A DNA stretch of 64,000 nucleotides from Nocardia gamkensis NBRC 108242 (GTDB lineage Bacteria > Actinomycetota > Actinomycetes > Mycobacteriales > Mycobacteriaceae). This document shows positions 1 through 7,440 of the stretch, piece after piece. A program made the translations under genes and the position numbers. Where the stretch lies: NCBI RefSeq assembly GCF_001612985.1, contig NZ_BDBM01000020.1:1-64000 (forward strand), given 5' to 3'. Under the pieces are notes generated by a model. It was not told where the DNA came from. It ran no database searches and saw nothing but the letters and a program-made list of their open reading frames with translations. The first letter of the stretch is position 1, and each line of letters begins with the position of its first letter.

Positions 1-44
1 CGGACGCGACGGCCGCGCACACGCGAGCCGGGCCGCGAACGGCG

Positions 45-373
45 GATGCTCGGTCTCGCTTCGCTCGAAACCGGGAGTTGAGGTGCGCTGGGTGCGTCGG
101 CATTCGGGCGCCGGACACGGGGCATGCGGCTGGAGCGAGTTGATCATCACTCCGCCCGGTACGGGATGGTTGCTCTGGAAGTGCGGCCGCTCTCGCATGC
201 GAGGGCTGTGTTGATTTGCCGACGTCAGCGGGGGATGCACGGGGCTCGCTTCGCTCGAAAGACATGGTTGGGGTGCGTTGGGGGCGTCGGTATTCGCGCT
301 CGGGACACTGGCCGTGCGCTCGGAGCGGATCGTCGGGGCGGACCGGTACTGAGTGGTCGTGGATGTGCGGGGG
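45..373. repeat. Pair of imperfect direct repeats in a gene-free leader
   Basis: Two copies of about 140 bp lie near 45-187 and 234-373, roughly 190 bp apart. Both begin with GATGC and contain the identical 16-mer CTCGCTTCGCTCGAAA (55-70 and 245-260). Both continue with similar GTGCG(T/C)TGG, GCGTCGG and CGGACAC/GGGACAC blocks. Many substitutions separate the copies, so the duplication is not recent. The rest of 1-457 holds no open frame with a ribosome-binding site or recognisable protein. The function of the repeat is unknown. Confidence 0.6.
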
Positions 374-444
374 TAGGAGCTGAGACCGGCCCGCGCGACC
401 CACCCGTCTGGTACGGCCGGTGCCCCGCTGTGGCGGACCAGTTA

Positions 445-450
445 TAGGCT
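445..450 (+). promoter_or_regulatory. -10 box for a probably leaderless ATPase transcript
   Basis: TAGGCT fits the actinobacterial TANNNT -10 pattern and ends seven bases before the GTG at 458. Transcription would therefore start at or next to the start codon. No Shine-Dalgarno sequence precedes that GTG. Leaderless mRNAs are common in this order, but no -35 box is clear here. Confidence 0.4.
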
Positions 451-457
451 CGCGATC

Positions 458-1495
458 GTGGGAGTACCAACTGCAGGGCCGCTTTCGGCGGAGCCGGGAC
501 TGGACACAAGGTGGCCGAAGCGCGCTGAGCAGGCCCGCTTGCACTACGTCTCCGGCAAGGGAGGCACGGGCAAGTCGACGGTTGCCGCAGCGCTGGCCCT
601 GGCGCTCGCCGCGGGCGGGCGCCGGGTGCTGTTGGTCGAGGTGGAGAGCAGACAATCGATCGCGCAGCTGTTCGACCTGCCGCCGCTGCCGCCGACCGAG
701 ACACGGATCGCCACCGCCGACGGCGGCGGCGAAGTGGTCGCGCTGGCGCTGGACATCGAGCACGCCTTCCTCGAATACCTCGACATGTTCTACAACCTCG
801 GCTTCGCGGGCCGCGCGATGCGCCGCATGGGGGCCATCGAGTTCGTCACCACGATCGCGCCCGGTCTGCGCGACGTCATCCTGACCGGCAAGATCAAGGA
901 ATGCGCGGTTCGCGTGGACAAGTCCGGTAAGCGGGTCTACGACGAAATCGTGGTCGACGCACCGCCCACCGGCCGGATCGCCGGCTTCCTCGACGTCACC
1001 AAGGCCATGGCCGAGGTGGCCAAGGGCGGGCCGATCGCTTCGCAGGCCGAGGGCGTGTCGCAGCTGCTGCACTCCGATCAGACCATGATTCACCTGGTCA
1101 CGCTGCTGGAGGCGCTGCCGGTGCAGGAGACCGCCGACGCGATCGCCGAACTCACCGCAGCCGACCTGCGCATCGGCACCGTCATCGTGAACCGCGCGAC
1201 CGAAGGCCAGCTCCCGCCCGAACTGGGCGCCCAGGCCGCTCGCGGCGAACTGGACGCCGACGCCATCCGCGCGGGCCTCACCTCCGCGGGCATCACCCTC
1301 ACCGACGGCGACTTCGACGGGCTGCTCACCGAAACGATCGAGCACGCCGCCACGCTGCAAGCACAGGACGACAGCGCCGAGGAACTGGCCAGGGTCGACA
1401 TCTCCCGGCTCTACCTGCCCGCCCTCCCGGACGGGATGGACCTGGGCGGACTGTACGAACTAGCCGAACACCTCACCGCACAGGGAGTCCGATGA
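458..1495 (+). CDS. ArsA/Get3-like ATPase, first of a pair (Rv3679-like)
   Basis: Predicted P-loop ATPase of the ArsA/Get3 anion-transporting family, 345 residues. A deviant Walker A (GKGGTGKST) sits at residues 33-41, and a DAPPTGR switch motif lies near 169-175. The M. tuberculosis counterparts Rv3679 and Rv3680 form a pair reported to act together in tolerance of glycerol and nitric oxide stress. Here too the downstream gene is a second ArsA-like ATPase starting inside this stop codon (ATGA), so the two should be translationally coupled and probably form a complex. The GTG start leaves a short N-terminal extension before the P-loop strand and fits a leaderless transcript. The substrate is not established. 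Confidence 0.9.
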   Translation: MGVPTAGPLSAEPGLDTRWPKRAEQARLHYVSGKGGTGKSTVAAALALALAAGGRRVLLVEVESRQSIAQLFDLPPLPPTETRIATADGGGEVVALALDIEHAFLEYLDMFYNLGFAGRAMRRMGAIEFVTTIAPGLRDVILTGKIKECAVRVDKSGKRVYDEIVVDAPPTGRIAGFLDVTKAMAEVAKGGPIASQAEGVSQLLHSDQTMIHLVTLLEALPVQETADAIAELTAADLRIGTVIVNRATEGQLPPELGAQAARGELDADAIRAGLTSAGITLTDGDFDGLLTETIEHAATLQAQDDSAEELARVDISRLYLPALPDGMDLGGLYELAEHLTAQGVR

Positions 1496-2631
1496 GCACG
1501 CCGCCCCATCCCACGGCTACCCGGCTGGATATTTCGCGGATCATCGCCGACCCGTCCGCCCGGGTTGTGGTCTGCTGCGGCTCCGGTGGCGTCGGCAAGA
1601 CCACCACCGCCGCCGCCCTCGCGCTGCGCGCCGCCGAGGAAGGCCGCAAGGTCGTGGTGCTCACCATCGACCCCGCGCGCAGGCTGGCCCAGTCACTGGG
1701 CGTCGCCGACCTCGGCAACAACCCGCAGCGGGTGGCGCTGGGCCCCGAGGCCAAGGGCGAACTGCACGCGATGATGCTCAACATGCGCCGCACCTTCGAC
1801 GACATGGTGCTCGAGCACACCAGCGGGGAGAAGGCGGAGCAGATCTTCGCCAACCCCTTCTATCAAACGGTCGCCTCCTCCTTCGGCGGCACACAGGAAT
1901 ACATGGCGATGGAGAAGCTGGGGCAGCTGGCCCACCGGGGCGAGTGGGACCTGATCGTGGTCGACACCCCGCCTTCGCGCAACGCCCTCGACTTCCTGGA
2001 TGCTCCCAAGCGGCTGGGCAACTTCCTCAACGGCCGCATGATCCGGGTGATCATGGCGCCCGGCCGGGGCGTGACCCGTCTCGTGACCGGCGCGATGAGC
2101 CTGGCGGTGCGGGGTGTGTCCACCGTCGTCGGTGGGCAGATGCTCAAGGACGCGTCGAACTTCCTGCAATCCCTCGAGTCGCTGTTCGGCGGCTTCCAGG
2201 AGCGGGCCGAGCGGACCTTCGCCATGCTGTCGAAGCCGGGTACGCACTTCCTCGTGGTGGCGGCGCCGGAACCGGACGCGCTGCGGGAGGCCTCGTTCTT
2301 CGTCGACCGCCTCTCCACCGAGCGGATGCCGCTGGCGGGGCTGGTGCTCAACCGCACCCATCCGGTGCTGAGTTCGCTGCCCGCCGATCACGCGCTCACC
2401 GCCGCCGACCAGGTGGCGGATTCCGATCCGCGCACCGCGGCGGTGTTGCGGGTGCACGCCCGCCGGGTCGTCACCGATAAACGCGAGCAGCATCTGCTGC
2501 ACCGCTTCACCGGCGCGCATCCGCGGGTGCCGATCGTGTCGGTCACCGCGCTCCCGTTCGAGGTGTCCGATCTCGACGCGCTGCGCGTCGTGGGCGATCA
2601 GCTCACCGGCACGGCGCGCGCGACCGCTTGA
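1492..2631 (+). CDS. ArsA/Get3-like ATPase, second of a pair (Rv3680-like)
   Basis: Second ArsA/Get3-type ATPase, 379 residues. The Walker A is GSGGVGKTT at 30-38, preceded by strand VVVCC, and a DTPPSRNALDFLD switch segment lies near 158-170. The middle region (about 180-240) is Gly/Met/Phe-rich and hydrophobic, as in family members that bind hydrophobic helices. It overlaps the previous gene by four bases. Dimeric Get3-type enzymes work as paired ATPase subunits, so a heterodimer with the upstream product is the simplest reading. It is followed by whiB4 on the opposite strand, the same order as Rv3680-Rv3681c. Cytoplasmic; the cargo or ion handled cannot be read from sequence. Confidence 0.9.
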   Translation: MSTPPHPTATRLDISRIIADPSARVVVCCGSGGVGKTTTAAALALRAAEEGRKVVVLTIDPARRLAQSLGVADLGNNPQRVALGPEAKGELHAMMLNMRRTFDDMVLEHTSGEKAEQIFANPFYQTVASSFGGTQEYMAMEKLGQLAHRGEWDLIVVDTPPSRNALDFLDAPKRLGNFLNGRMIRVIMAPGRGVTRLVTGAMSLAVRGVSTVVGGQMLKDASNFLQSLESLFGGFQERAERTFAMLSKPGTHFLVVAAPEPDALREASFFVDRLSTERMPLAGLVLNRTHPVLSSLPADHALTAADQVADSDPRTAAVLRVHARRVVTDKREQHLLHRFTGAHPRVPIVSVTALPFEVSDLDALRVVGDQLTGTARATA

Positions 2632-2725
2632 TACTTAGGCGTATCCGCTATTGCTCCGAACGGAAATATTGCTCCTGAAACGAAACTGAGCCCGCTCGCG
2701 CGGGCTCCGTTTCGATGTGGCCGGA

Positions 2726-3049
2726 TTACATCGCCACTTGATGCTGGCGCTGGGCCTGGAAGAAGTCGGCCCACGAGGTCACTTCCGGATGCTGCTTCAA
2801 CAGGGCGCGACGCTGCCGTTCCGTCATGCCGCCCCACACACCGAACTCGACGCGGTTGTCCAGCGCGTCGGCACCACACTGCATGAGCACGGGACAGTGC
2901 CTGCAGATCGTCGCCGCTTTGCGCTGCGCCGCGCCGCGGACGAACAACTGATCGGGATCCACTTCCTTGCATCGGGCCTGGGCTACCCAGGCGATCCTCG
3001 CTTCGGCCTGCTCCACGTCCAATCGAGCGATGGGGGTTGTCATGTGCAT
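2726..3049 (-). CDS. WhiB4-type iron-sulfur redox regulator
   Basis: Small WhiB-family protein of 107 residues. Four cysteines (Cys27, Cys49, Cys52, Cys58; C-x21-C-x2-C-x5-C) would ligate a [4Fe-4S] cluster. The family turn GVWGG is at 70-74, followed by the basic segment TERQRRALLKQHPE. WhiB4 of mycobacteria senses oxygen and nitric oxide and affects oxidative-stress and beta-lactam responses. The setting next to the ATPase pair and ponA2 is the mycobacterial one. The ATG at 3049 is chosen because AAGGGG lies eight bases upstream; an ATG two codons further in would be too far from it. A CRP-like site lies about 110 bp upstream. Confidence 0.93.
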   Translation of the reverse strand: MHMTTPIARLDVEQAEARIAWVAQARCKEVDPDQLFVRGAAQRKAATICRHCPVLMQCGADALDNRVEFGVWGGMTERQRRALLKQHPEVTSWADFFQAQRQHQVAM

Positions 3050-3416
3050 TTGGTGTGCCCCTTTGCAGTCCGAACACCGGGTCAACGGCGCTCCAGAATC
3101 GCGTTGCCACCGCGCAGCACCCAAACCCCGCTGCGAAGTGCACCACATTCCACTTTGAGTGTTAGCTCTATCACACTGGGTTCTCAATCTAGGTAAAGGT
3201 ATGGCGCTTGCGCAAGACCACCTCGAGATTTTTTGGTACGTCCGTCCCTGCAAAGCGGGGCACGCACTGGACGGGCAGGCAGATTGCGTACGCGCCCTCA
3301 TGCGACACGCCGCCCCCGATCGCGCGACACGCCCATTCCGGTTCGCGAACAACCAGTTACGGCCTCCGGACAAATGCCGCCAAGAAGGCTCGAATGGCAA
3401 CCCGTAGTCTTGTTTC
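3050..3416. other. Divergent whiB4/ponA2 intergenic region
   Basis: This 367-bp spacer holds the start regions of whiB4 (leftward) and ponA2 (rightward). I see one candidate regulatory site, a CRP-like palindrome at 3160-3175, and no open frame with coding support. Confidence 0.6.
3160..3175. promoter_or_regulatory. Candidate CRP/GlxR-type binding site
   Basis: TGTTAGCTCTATCACA differs by one base from the actinobacterial CRP/GlxR consensus TGTGA-N6-TCACA. It lies about 110 bp upstream of the whiB4 start and 240 bp upstream of ponA2. cAMP-dependent control is an inference from the motif only. Confidence 0.4.
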
Positions 3417-5786
3417 GTGCCGATCACACATACGCTCGCGCGGCTGGCCGGCAGTTGCGTGCTGGCCTCCGTGCTCGTCGCCGGGTTGTTGTTCCCGCTC
3501 GCCGGCGGCTTCGGGTTCGTCTCCAACCGTGCCGCCGACGCCGTCGACAACGTCTCCTCGGAGCTGGTCGAGGGCACGGCGCCCGCGGTCTCGACCATGG
3601 TCGACGCTGCGGGCAATCCGATCGCCTGGCTGTACGAGCAGCGCAGATTCGAGGTCCCCAGCGACCGGATCTCCAACGACATGAAACTCGCGATCGTGTC
3701 CATCGAGGACCGTCGCTTCGCCGACCACGAGGGCGTCGACTGGCAGGGCACGCTGCGCGCGTTCCTCACCAACAGCGCCAGCGGCGAGGTCCAGCAGGGC
3801 GCCTCGACACTGGATCAGCAGTACGTGAAGAACTTCCAGCTACTGGTGGTGGCCAAGACCGACGCCGAGCGCCGCGCCGCCATCGAGACCACTCCGGCCC
3901 GCAAGATCCGGGAGATCCGGATGGCGCTCACGCTGGACCGGGAGCTGACCAAGGACGAGATCCTCACCAGGTACCTCAACCTCGTCCCGTTCGGTAACTC
4001 GTCCTACGGCATCCAGGACGCCGCGAAGACCTACTTCGGCGTCGACGCGGCCGATCTGAACGTCTCACAGGCCGCGATGCTGGCCGGCATGGTGCAGAGC
4101 TCGTCCAAGCTGAACCCCTACACCAACCCGGACGGCGTGCTGGCCAGGCGCAACACGGTGCTGGACACGATGATCCAGAACATTCCCAGCCGCGACGAGG
4201 AGTTCCGCGAGGCGAAGACCAAGCCGCTGGGCGTGCTGCCGGAGCCCAAGGGCCTGCCGCGCGGCTGCATCGCGGCCAACGACCGCGGCTTCTTCTGCGA
4301 CTACGCGCTGCAGTACCTGGCCAACGCAGGCATCAGCCGCGAACAGATCGAGAAGGGTGGCTACCTGATCAGGACCACCCTCGATCCCGCCGTCCAGGAC
4401 TCGGTGAAACGAGCGGTGACCGACGCGGCGAACCCGAACCTCGACAACATCGCGGAGGTCATGTCCGTGGTCGCGCCGGGGCAGGACACGCATCCGGTGC
4501 TCGCGATGGCCAGCAGCCGCACCTACGGCCTGAACCGGGACGCCAGCGAGACCGTGCAGCCGCAGCCGTACTCCATGGTCGGCGACGGCGCCGGCTCCAT
4601 CTTCAAGATCTTCACCACCGCCGCGGCCATGGAGAAGGGCCTCGGCATCGATGCCCAGCTCGAGGTGCCTGGGCGGTTCGAGGCCAAGGGCATGGGTAAC
4701 GGTGGCGCCCGCGGGTGCCCGGCCGCCACCTACTGCGTGGAGAACGCGGGCCGGTACAAGTCGCCCATGTCGGTGACCGAGGCGCTGGCCACCTCGCCGA
4801 ACACCGCGTTCGTGAAGTTGATCCAGGCCGTCGGGGTCACCCCCACCGTCGACATGGCGGTCCGGCTCGGCATGCGCTCGTTCACCGAGGCGGGCACCTC
4901 GGGCCACGGCAACCAGAGCCTGGCGGACATGATCAAGGACCAGAACCTCGGCTCGTTCACCCTCGGCCCGGTCGCGATCAACCCGCTGGAGCTGTCCAAC
5001 GTGGCCGCGACGCTGGGTTCCGGCGGCCGGTGGTGCCCGCCGAACCCGATCAAGGAGGTCATCGACCGCGAGGGCAAGCAGGTGCCGCTGACCCAGCAGG
5101 CCTGCGAGCAGGTGGTCGAGCCCGGCCTGGCCAATACTCTGGCCAACGCGATGAGCAAAGACGACACTTCGGGCACGGCGGCGGCCGCGGCCCAGTCGGT
5201 GGGTTGGAATTTCCCGATGTCGGGCAAGACCGGTACGACCGAGAGTCACCGCTCCTCGGCCTTCCTCGGTTTCACGAACGCGCTGGCCGCCGCGGTCTAC
5301 GCCTACGGCGACAGCCCCACCCCCGGCGAGATCTGCTCGTTCCCGCTGCGCAACTGCGGCGACGGCAACCTGTTCGGCGGTAACGAGCCCGCTCGCACCT
5401 GGTTCAACGCGATCAAACCGGTGATACCGCTGTTCCCGCCGCCCGGGTTGCCCCCGCTGGACGACAAGTACGTGCGCGGCGCGAACAACGCGCAGGTGCC
5501 CGATGTCGTCGGCAAGACCCAGGGCGAGGCCACCGCGGCGCTGGTGGCCGCAGGCTTCCAGGTGTCGCCGGTGACCGGGGCGGGCGATCGCCCCAAGGGC
5601 ACCGTGATGGGCACCGCGCCGAACGGATCGGCGATCCCCGGCTCGGTGATCACGCTGTACATCAGCGACGGCACCGTCCGGGCCGCGCCGCCGCCCGGGC
5701 CGCCCGCCCCGCCGCCGGGCATCCCGGGACTGCCGCTACCGCCGCAGCTGCCACCGATCCCGATTCCGATTCCGATCCCGCGCTGA
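3417..5786 (+). CDS. Bifunctional class A penicillin-binding protein with PASTA domain (PonA2-like)
   Basis: Cell-wall glycosyltransferase/transpeptidase of 789 residues. One N-terminal membrane anchor spans about 12-34. The GT51 domain has the catalytic EDRRFADHEGVD at 97-108. The transpeptidase has SIFK (nucleophile Ser394), SPN at 460-462 and KTGTT from 604. A single PASTA domain covers about 692-752, followed by a Pro-rich tail ending in Ile-Pro repeats. It polymerises and cross-links peptidoglycan outside the membrane. A single PASTA domain and position beside whiB4 match PonA2 of mycobacteria rather than PonA1. The GTG start places the anchor correctly. A strong hairpin terminator follows. 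Confidence 0.95.
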   Translation: MPITHTLARLAGSCVLASVLVAGLLFPLAGGFGFVSNRAADAVDNVSSELVEGTAPAVSTMVDAAGNPIAWLYEQRRFEVPSDRISNDMKLAIVSIEDRRFADHEGVDWQGTLRAFLTNSASGEVQQGASTLDQQYVKNFQLLVVAKTDAERRAAIETTPARKIREIRMALTLDRELTKDEILTRYLNLVPFGNSSYGIQDAAKTYFGVDAADLNVSQAAMLAGMVQSSSKLNPYTNPDGVLARRNTVLDTMIQNIPSRDEEFREAKTKPLGVLPEPKGLPRGCIAANDRGFFCDYALQYLANAGISREQIEKGGYLIRTTLDPAVQDSVKRAVTDAANPNLDNIAEVMSVVAPGQDTHPVLAMASSRTYGLNRDASETVQPQPYSMVGDGAGSIFKIFTTAAAMEKGLGIDAQLEVPGRFEAKGMGNGGARGCPAATYCVENAGRYKSPMSVTEALATSPNTAFVKLIQAVGVTPTVDMAVRLGMRSFTEAGTSGHGNQSLADMIKDQNLGSFTLGPVAINPLELSNVAATLGSGGRWCPPNPIKEVIDREGKQVPLTQQACEQVVEPGLANTLANAMSKDDTSGTAAAAAQSVGWNFPMSGKTGTTESHRSSAFLGFTNALAAAVYAYGDSPTPGEICSFPLRNCGDGNLFGGNEPARTWFNAIKPVIPLFPPPGLPPLDDKYVRGANNAQVPDVVGKTQGEATAALVAAGFQVSPVTGAGDRPKGTVMGTAPNGSAIPGSVITLYISDGTVRAAPPPGPPAPPPGIPGLPLPPQLPPIPIPIPIPR

Positions 5787-5792
5787 CAGGAG

Positions 5793-5828
5793 AAAGGGGC
5801 CGCGAACCACACGGTTCGCGGCCCCTTT
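5793..5828. terminator. Bidirectional rho-independent terminator
   Basis: A perfect 16-bp stem (5793-5808 with 5813-5828) closes a four-base loop. It begins with AAA and ends in TTTT on the plus strand, so it can end ponA2 rightward and yqeY leftward. Confidence 0.9.
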
Positions 5829-5841
5829 TCTCGTCGCGGTC

Positions 5842-6306
5842 CTACAGCCGCGCCTTCACTGCGGCCGAAATGCGCGAGCCGTCGGCCTTGCCCGCGGCGA
5901 GCCCGGTGGCGATCTTCATGACCTGCCCCATCTGACGCATGCCGGGACGCTCGCCGATCTCCTCGGCGACCTGTGCGATGGCGGTGTCGGCGAGGTCGGC
6001 GACTTCGGCGTCGGTCAACTGGGTCGGCAGATACTCGTCGATGATGCGCGCCTCGGCGTGCTCGTTCGCCGCCAATTCGCCGCGCCCGGCCTGCGTGTAT
6101 ACCTCGGCGGATTCGCTGCGCTTCTTCGACTCCTTCTGCAGCACGGAGACGACCTCGGCGTCGGTGAGCTCACGCGCCTGGGTGCCGGCGACCTCGGCGG
6201 TCTGGATCGCCGACAGCAACATCCGCAACGTGGAAAGGCGCAGCGTGTCCTTGGCTTTCATCGCGGCGGTGAGATCCGCTCGCAGCTGCGATTTGAGTTC
6301 CGACAT
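5842..6306 (-). CDS. GatB/YqeY domain protein (Rv3688c-like)
   Basis: Small GatB/YqeY-family protein of 154 residues. YqeY resembles the C-terminal domain of the amidotransferase subunit GatB, and a tRNA-related role is suspected but unproven. Family features are the N-terminal basic helix (SELKSQLRADLTAAMK), the central LSTLRMLLSAIQ helix, the EARIIDEYLPTQLTDAE segment and the C-terminal GRRISAAVK-like end. The ATG at 6306 matches the usual start (M-x-ELKxQLRxDL); a GTG three codons upstream is possible. In M. tuberculosis this gene also lies close to ponA2. It converges with ponA2 across a shared terminator. Confidence 0.88.
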   Translation of the reverse strand: MSELKSQLRADLTAAMKAKDTLRLSTLRMLLSAIQTAEVAGTQARELTDAEVVSVLQKESKKRSESAEVYTQAGRGELAANEHAEARIIDEYLPTQLTDAEVADLADTAIAQVAEEIGERPGMRQMGQVMKIATGLAAGKADGSRISAAVKARL

Positions 6307-6439
6307 GCCGCTCACGGTAGCGGCTCCGGGGCGGTGGTCCCACTACATTTGCCGCGCGGCCCGATTTCCCGCCGAGAAAAGGGGCGCTTGTGCGGAAACA
6401 CACTCGGCGCTCCTGAGCGAGGTCACCTATGCTGGGCAA

Positions 6440-7402
6440 ATGCCCGTGATCTCGACCTCTGCTGTACGCACGACCGCGCTGGGAGCCGCCGGGGCCGCGG
6501 TGGCCGGAATCGGCTACGCCTCGCTGGTCGAACGCAACGCCTTCGTCCTACGGGAGGCGACCATGCCTGTGCTGGCGCCGGGGTCGTCGTCGCTGCGGGT
6601 GCTCCACCTCAGTGACCTGCACATGACGCCCGGGCAGAAGCTCAAGCAGCAGTGGCTGCGGGAACTGGACCGGCTGGAGCCGGACCTGGTGATCAACACC
6701 GGCGACAATCTCTCGCACCAGAAGTCGGTGCCCGCGGTGGTCCAGGCCCTCGGCGGATTGCTTTCCCGCCCGGGGCTTTTCGTTTTCGGCAGCAACGACT
6801 ATTTCGCGCCGGTGGCGAAGAACCCGCTGAAGTACTTCAAGAAGGACCACCGCCGCACCTACGGCGCTCCGCTGCCGTGGAAAGACCTGCGCGCGGCCTT
6901 CACCGAGCGCGGCTGGCTCGACCTGACACACGTGCGCCGCGACCTCGAGGTGGCCGGTATCCGCATCGCCACCGCCGGCGTGGACGATCCGCACCTGCAG
7001 CGCGACCGGTACGACACCGTCGCAGGCGCCCCGAACCCGCTGGCCGATCTGCGGCTCGGCCTCACCCACTCCCCCGAGCCCCGAGTGCTGGACCGCTTCG
7101 CCGAGGACGGGTACGACTTGGTGCTGGCCGGGCACACCCATGGCGGCCAGTTGTGCCTGCCCGGCTACGGCGCGCTGGTCACCAACTGCGGAATCGACCG
7201 GTCCCGGGTGAAGGGTTCCTCGAAGTGGGGCGAGCACACCCGGTTGCACGTCTCCGCGGGTGTCGGCACCTCCCCGTGGGCGCCGTACCGTTTCTGCTGC
7301 CGTCCGGAGGCGACCTTGTTGACGCTGGTCGCCGCACCGCCGAAGCGACCGGGAGCCGACACGGGCCACGGAGTGTCGGCATCGGAGGCCGTCGCCCGCT
7401 AA
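6440..7402 (+). CDS. Membrane-anchored calcineurin-like metallophosphoesterase (Rv3683-like)
   Basis: Metallophosphoesterase of 320 residues with a hydrophobic N-terminal segment (about 8-30), probably a signal anchor. The dimetal motifs are in order: LHLSDLHMTPG (DxH), NTGDNLSH (GDN), GSNDYF (GN/SND) and AGHTHGGQ (GHxH). The family includes YkuE-type phosphodiesterases and phospholipid-headgroup hydrolases; the substrate here is unknown. The start is the ATG giving MPVISTS, which places the hydrophobic helix at the N-terminus. Length and neighbours match the M. tuberculosis gene next to ponA2. The next gene begins 38 bp downstream behind a hairpin. Confidence 0.88.
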   Translation: MPVISTSAVRTTALGAAGAAVAGIGYASLVERNAFVLREATMPVLAPGSSSLRVLHLSDLHMTPGQKLKQQWLRELDRLEPDLVINTGDNLSHQKSVPAVVQALGGLLSRPGLFVFGSNDYFAPVAKNPLKYFKKDHRRTYGAPLPWKDLRAAFTERGWLDLTHVRRDLEVAGIRIATAGVDDPHLQRDRYDTVAGAPNPLADLRLGLTHSPEPRVLDRFAEDGYDLVLAGHTHGGQLCLPGYGALVTNCGIDRSRVKGSSKWGEHTRLHVSAGVGTSPWAPYRFCCRPEATLLTLVAAPPKRPGADTGHGVSASEAVAR

Positions 7403-7403
7403 G

Positions 7404-7436
7404 GTCCCCTGCCGAGACGTGTGGCAGGTAGGGGAC
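7404..7436 (+). promoter_or_regulatory. Hairpin covering the ribosome-binding site of the next gene
   Basis: GTCCCCT (7404-7410) can pair with AGGGGAC (7430-7436), which contains the Shine-Dalgarno of the GTG at 7441. GCC/GGC pairs extend the stem around a four-base bulge. No T-run follows, so a translational gate is more likely than a terminator. No ligand or partner is suggested by the sequence. Confidence 0.35.
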
Positions 7437-7440
7437 AACT

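Noticed and set aside
124..447. 107-codon plus frame in the leader region
   Set aside because: No ribosome-binding site or family resemblance, and it runs through the direct repeats.
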